Shown here: piece after piece, positions 61,643 through 64,000 of the stretch
Position numbering within the stretch: the first letter of the stretch is position 1
Layout of the letters: each line of letters begins with the position of its first letter
Assembly (NCBI RefSeq): GCF_003589595.1
Contig: NW_020653851.1
Span: 23,962,326 to 24,026,325, forward strand
DNA: 64,000 nt
Direction of reading: 5' to 3'
Source of the DNA: Hyposmocoma kahamanoa
Taxonomy: Eukaryota; Arthropoda; Insecta; Lepidoptera; Cosmopterigidae
Notes under the pieces: generated by a model
What the model saw: only the letters and a program-made list of their open reading frames with translations
What the model was told of the DNA's origin: nothing
Databases searched by the model: none
Program-made: the position numbers and the translations under genes

Positions 61643-61870
61643 CATTGACTTACAAATAAATGGACGACGGGTCTAATACAAAAACCACGAAAAACATGTC
61701 CCAAGTCAACCTATTCGAAATTTAATTTGTAATGTCATCGCAGTATCGCGCTGTCAGTAGAACAAATGAAGACTAAAGCGGAGTTTGGCGCTCTGTATAC
61801 GATTTTAGCGCCTTACAAGTGCGGACACTTTTTAGCGCGGACCCGACGTCCATATAATTGTAAGTCAATG
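61643..61870 (-). mobile_element. MITE-H, hAT-like, 228 bp, perfect target duplication
   Basis: Left end CATTGACTTACAAATAAATG, right end TATAATTGTAAGTCAATG. TTGGAGAA flanks it exactly on both sides (61635-61642 and 61871-61878). Relative to the copy at 21681 it is inverted and about 58 bp shorter inside. The perfect duplication points to a fairly recent insertion. Confidence 0.92.
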
Positions 61871-61878
61871 TTGGAGAA

Positions 61879-62379
61879 GCAATTGTTATCTTTCTCCAGG
61901 CTACCATCACATTTGAGACAAATCTACTTGTGTGTTTTTTTGCAGTTCATAATGCCATCAGAGAGTGTCATAATGGCCCTTTTGTGATAAAATACTTGTG
62001 TTCAGCAGTGACACTTATAGAAAGTAAATACTTCATATGTGATTTCTATGTAATTTTTCAGGACGAAGATAAAATGTGGTGTAAAATGTAGTAAACGCAA
62101 TGTTGTTTATTTTTTTTTATAAAAAAAATAAGTAAGTTAATTAAGAATATGAAAAGAGAAGATTACGCAGCGAACTTTACGGCCTGAAACGCAATTGAAT
62201 GAACTACGCTCGATAAAATAAATCACAAAGGACCACAACATTTTCAGCTTTTCACTAATCGCAGTTAAAAAAGTAGTTTTGCAGTCCTTTGTAAGAAGAA
62301 CTCTTGTACGGAAAAATTAGTTTCATTTGATTATTACTTTAAAAAAAAAGTGCGCATTTGACCTCCATCTCACCAGATG
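61879..62379. other. Gene-free stretch
   Basis: No recognised feature. It probably includes the LINE-alpha 3' UTR on the minus strand. Confidence 0.35.
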
Positions 62380-62384
62380 GAAAG

Positions 62385-63165
62385 TCACGATGAGGTCGAG
62401 GATGTAGCATGTACACCTAAATAATGCCTAGTCACCCTCGCCTTGAAAAGGTCCAAGTTATAGCGTTCGGGGAACAAGTCTGCAGACAGGGAATTCCACT
62501 CCCGAGCCGCTCGCCCTACAAATGTGGAAGCGTAACGCTTCGTGCGAGTGCGGGGATTAACCACAACATAGGGGTGGAACCCCAGCTCACGTCTAGTCCC
62601 CCGATGACGGAAAGGGGAAGGCGGAATCAAATTATGCAATTCCATCGCACACTCTTCGTGATATATCCTGTAAAATACCGATAAGCAAGCAACTTTACGG
62701 CTGTGTTCAAGACGCTGCAGCTTCGCCTCTATTAATTCCGAGTCACCTATTAGCCTCTTAGCACGCTTGTCTACTGAATCCAAGGTTGCCAGTTGGTATT
62801 TAGCAGAGCCATCCCATAAGTGGCAGCAGTTCTCCACACACGACCGGGCATGTGCTTGGTATAGCTGAAGCAACTGTCTAGGTGTGAAGTAATGCCTCAC
62901 CTTGTAAAGGATGCCAAGCTTCCTGGCTGCATTTTTAGCCATGGATCCAATGTATCTGCTGAAGTTCAGATTGGATGACAGGTCCATTCCAATTCCAAGT
63001 ATCACGAACAGTCGGAGTCAGGTGAAAGGGACTCCGTTTTGTGGAGAATATACACGCCTTCGCTTTGGAAGTATTAAATTTGACAAGATTGGCATCGCCC
63101 CAATGGGAGACTGCCTTAAGTGTCAAAATCAAAAGACTAACCATTGTTTTAGTTGCAAACTAATA
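62385..63165 (-). pseudogene. LINE-alpha reverse-transcriptase thumb and C-terminus
   Basis: The best preserved retroelement coding piece. A 206-codon open frame (63005-62385) reads DLSSNLNFSRYIGSMAKNAA, RKLGILYKVRHYFTPRQLLQ, LYQAHARSCVENCCHLWDGS, LDSVDKRAKRLIGDSE, FYRIYHEECAMELHNLIPPS, RRELGFHPYVVVNPRTRTKR and REWNSLSADLFPERYNLDLF, ending in a natural stop. Just upstream another frame (63144-63010) gives ANLVKFNTSKAKACIFSTKR, so one frameshift near 63005 separates thumb start from thumb end. The catalytic YADD part is missing, truncated near the SINE-P copy at 63187. Intact relatives would be full LINE ORF2 proteins. Confidence 0.82.
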
Positions 63166-63186
63166 CTTTTGATTAGTTAAATTGGA

Positions 63187-63417
63187 ATTAACGCACACAC
63201 TCATTGCCCCGCACTAGGGAAACCCTGTATCGTGGATGCCATGGACATACACATACAGATGAAAATGGACACACACATAGACAATCACAAGTTACACCCA
63301 AACTCACGAAAGAAATAAATGTAGGCCTTACAAATATTTCGCCCGGCCCGGGTATCGGACCCGGGACCTCTGTGTGGCAATCCAGCATGATAACCATTCG
63401 GCCACGGAGGCAGTTCA
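63187..63417 (-). mobile_element. SINE-P, complete
   Basis: TTAACGCACACACTCATTGC, CCCGCACTAGGGAAACCCTG, ATAAATGTAGGCCTTACAAA, GGCCCGGGTATCGGACCCGG (B box) and CATTCGGCCACGGAGGCAG (A box) in reverse. A small ACATACACATACAGATGAAA duplication lies in the body. The (TTA)n tail is reduced. Confidence 0.87.
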
Positions 63418-63929
63418 ATTATACTTCTTTCAGATACTATATTACTTTAATAATGTACTTTAGCAAGAAGTTTATATGTTTTTCTTCAACAAAAATCATT
63501 AAAAACGAAGTATGTGAAAACGCGGATGCGTGGTTTTCACTCTAAGGCGACGTTAAATCAGTTGAGTGTAAAATATTTTTATTGGAAACTTGTCCCGTTG
63601 ACGCATAAAGCCACCAAATAAACTTCAGAGAAGTCAATTTTGTAAGCATTTTGAGGAACTAACAAAAAGTAAAGAATAAATACTCTCAATATGCTTCCAT
63701 AAATACATTTGCTTTTATCTTTTTAGACACGGATTCTTTGTATCATCAATATTATTTTCGTGAGACGAGTGAATTTCACGTTATGGATACGACGGATTTA
63801 GTACATACATAATTGTAATTTGCTATCTAATCTCCATGTTGATGTGTGGGATGAATCAAAATTTGTTTTAATATTTTGATTCGTCAACAAGTTATATTTT
63901 AAAGCATGAACAATAATAGATATAACTAT
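63418..63929. other. Gene-free AT-rich stretch
   Basis: No recognised feature. Confidence 0.35.
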
Positions 63930-64000
63930 GTAGGAAATGAAACTACTTTTCCGGATTTAAATCGCGTTATATTTGTTTTTCAAACAAACCAACGTTTCGG
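63930..64000 (+). mobile_element. RepD copy, cut by window end
   Basis: GTAGGAAATGAAACTACTTT, TCCGGATTTAAATCGCGTTA and CAAACAAACCAACGTTTCGG. It runs off the window. Confidence 0.8.

Noticed and set aside
63204..63545. 113-codon plus-strand open frame
   Set aside because: It reads through the antisense strand of SINE-P and AT-rich flank.

Overview
The window looks like AT-rich animal nuclear DNA, most likely from a moth or butterfly (Lepidoptera). This rests on an intron-rich, low-GC background and on repeat types that I associate with Lepidoptera: a tRNA-headed SINE whose tail reads CCCAGCAGTGGGACGTATA, elements bounded by CCGAC...GTCGG next to A/T runs, and LINE ends of several reverse-transcriptase families. 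No database search was possible, so the assignment rests on recognition alone. There is no bacterial-type operon, CRISPR array, rRNA or convincing functional tRNA gene.

Nearly everything recognisable is mobile-element debris. I name the families here for cross-reference. RepA is a roughly 290 bp dispersed unit ending CACTTGATATTATAAAA, found at 21 loci. RepB has subterminal CCGAC/GTCGG inverted repeats (7 copies). RepC is a short palindromic element (5 copies). RepD carries CATAGGAAATGAAAC (7 copies). RepE is an unclassified sequence of at least 1.3 kb (6 loci). RepT combines a tRNA-like pol III head with long inverted repeats (8 loci). SINE-M and SINE-P are tRNA-derived SINEs. MITE-H, J, K, L and N are non-autonomous inverted-repeat elements, four of them in the 8-bp-target-duplication (hAT-like) style.

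Region by region: 0-7 kb holds C-terminal scraps of at least seven LINEs (reverse transcriptase, RNase H, C-terminal zinc finger), a RepA copy split by another insertion, and MITE-L. 7-19 kb is mostly empty AT-rich DNA with RepA, RepB, RepD and SINE copies, MITE-K (388 bp, perfect 8-bp target duplication) and a fold-back element. 19-31 kb holds two LINE ends, MITE-H, an inverted pair of RepT copies and a 19-copy minisatellite next to a LINE end. 31-41 kb holds MITE-J, RepB, RepT and LINE ends. 41.2-44.0 kb is the largest element, a 5'-truncated LINE with a recognisable but interrupted reverse transcriptase and a long (CA)n tract. 44-50 kb holds an 11-bp minisatellite, a 147-bp tandem duplication, a LINE containing a perfect 30-bp hairpin, and the second MITE-J. 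50-64 kb is RepA, a Harbinger-like transposase fossil, LINE ends, a 42-bp minisatellite and a RepE copy carrying two dated insertions.

The only candidate host-gene sequence is on the minus strand: an exon at about 49951-50243 that encodes a basic N-terminus followed by one transmembrane helix, and a weaker possible downstream exon at 46576-46772 that joins it in frame. I did not find a coherent novel multi-gene system. The most useful signals are datable nested insertions, several MITE families with target duplications, the tRNA-like/inverted-repeat hybrid RepT, and the candidate exons.
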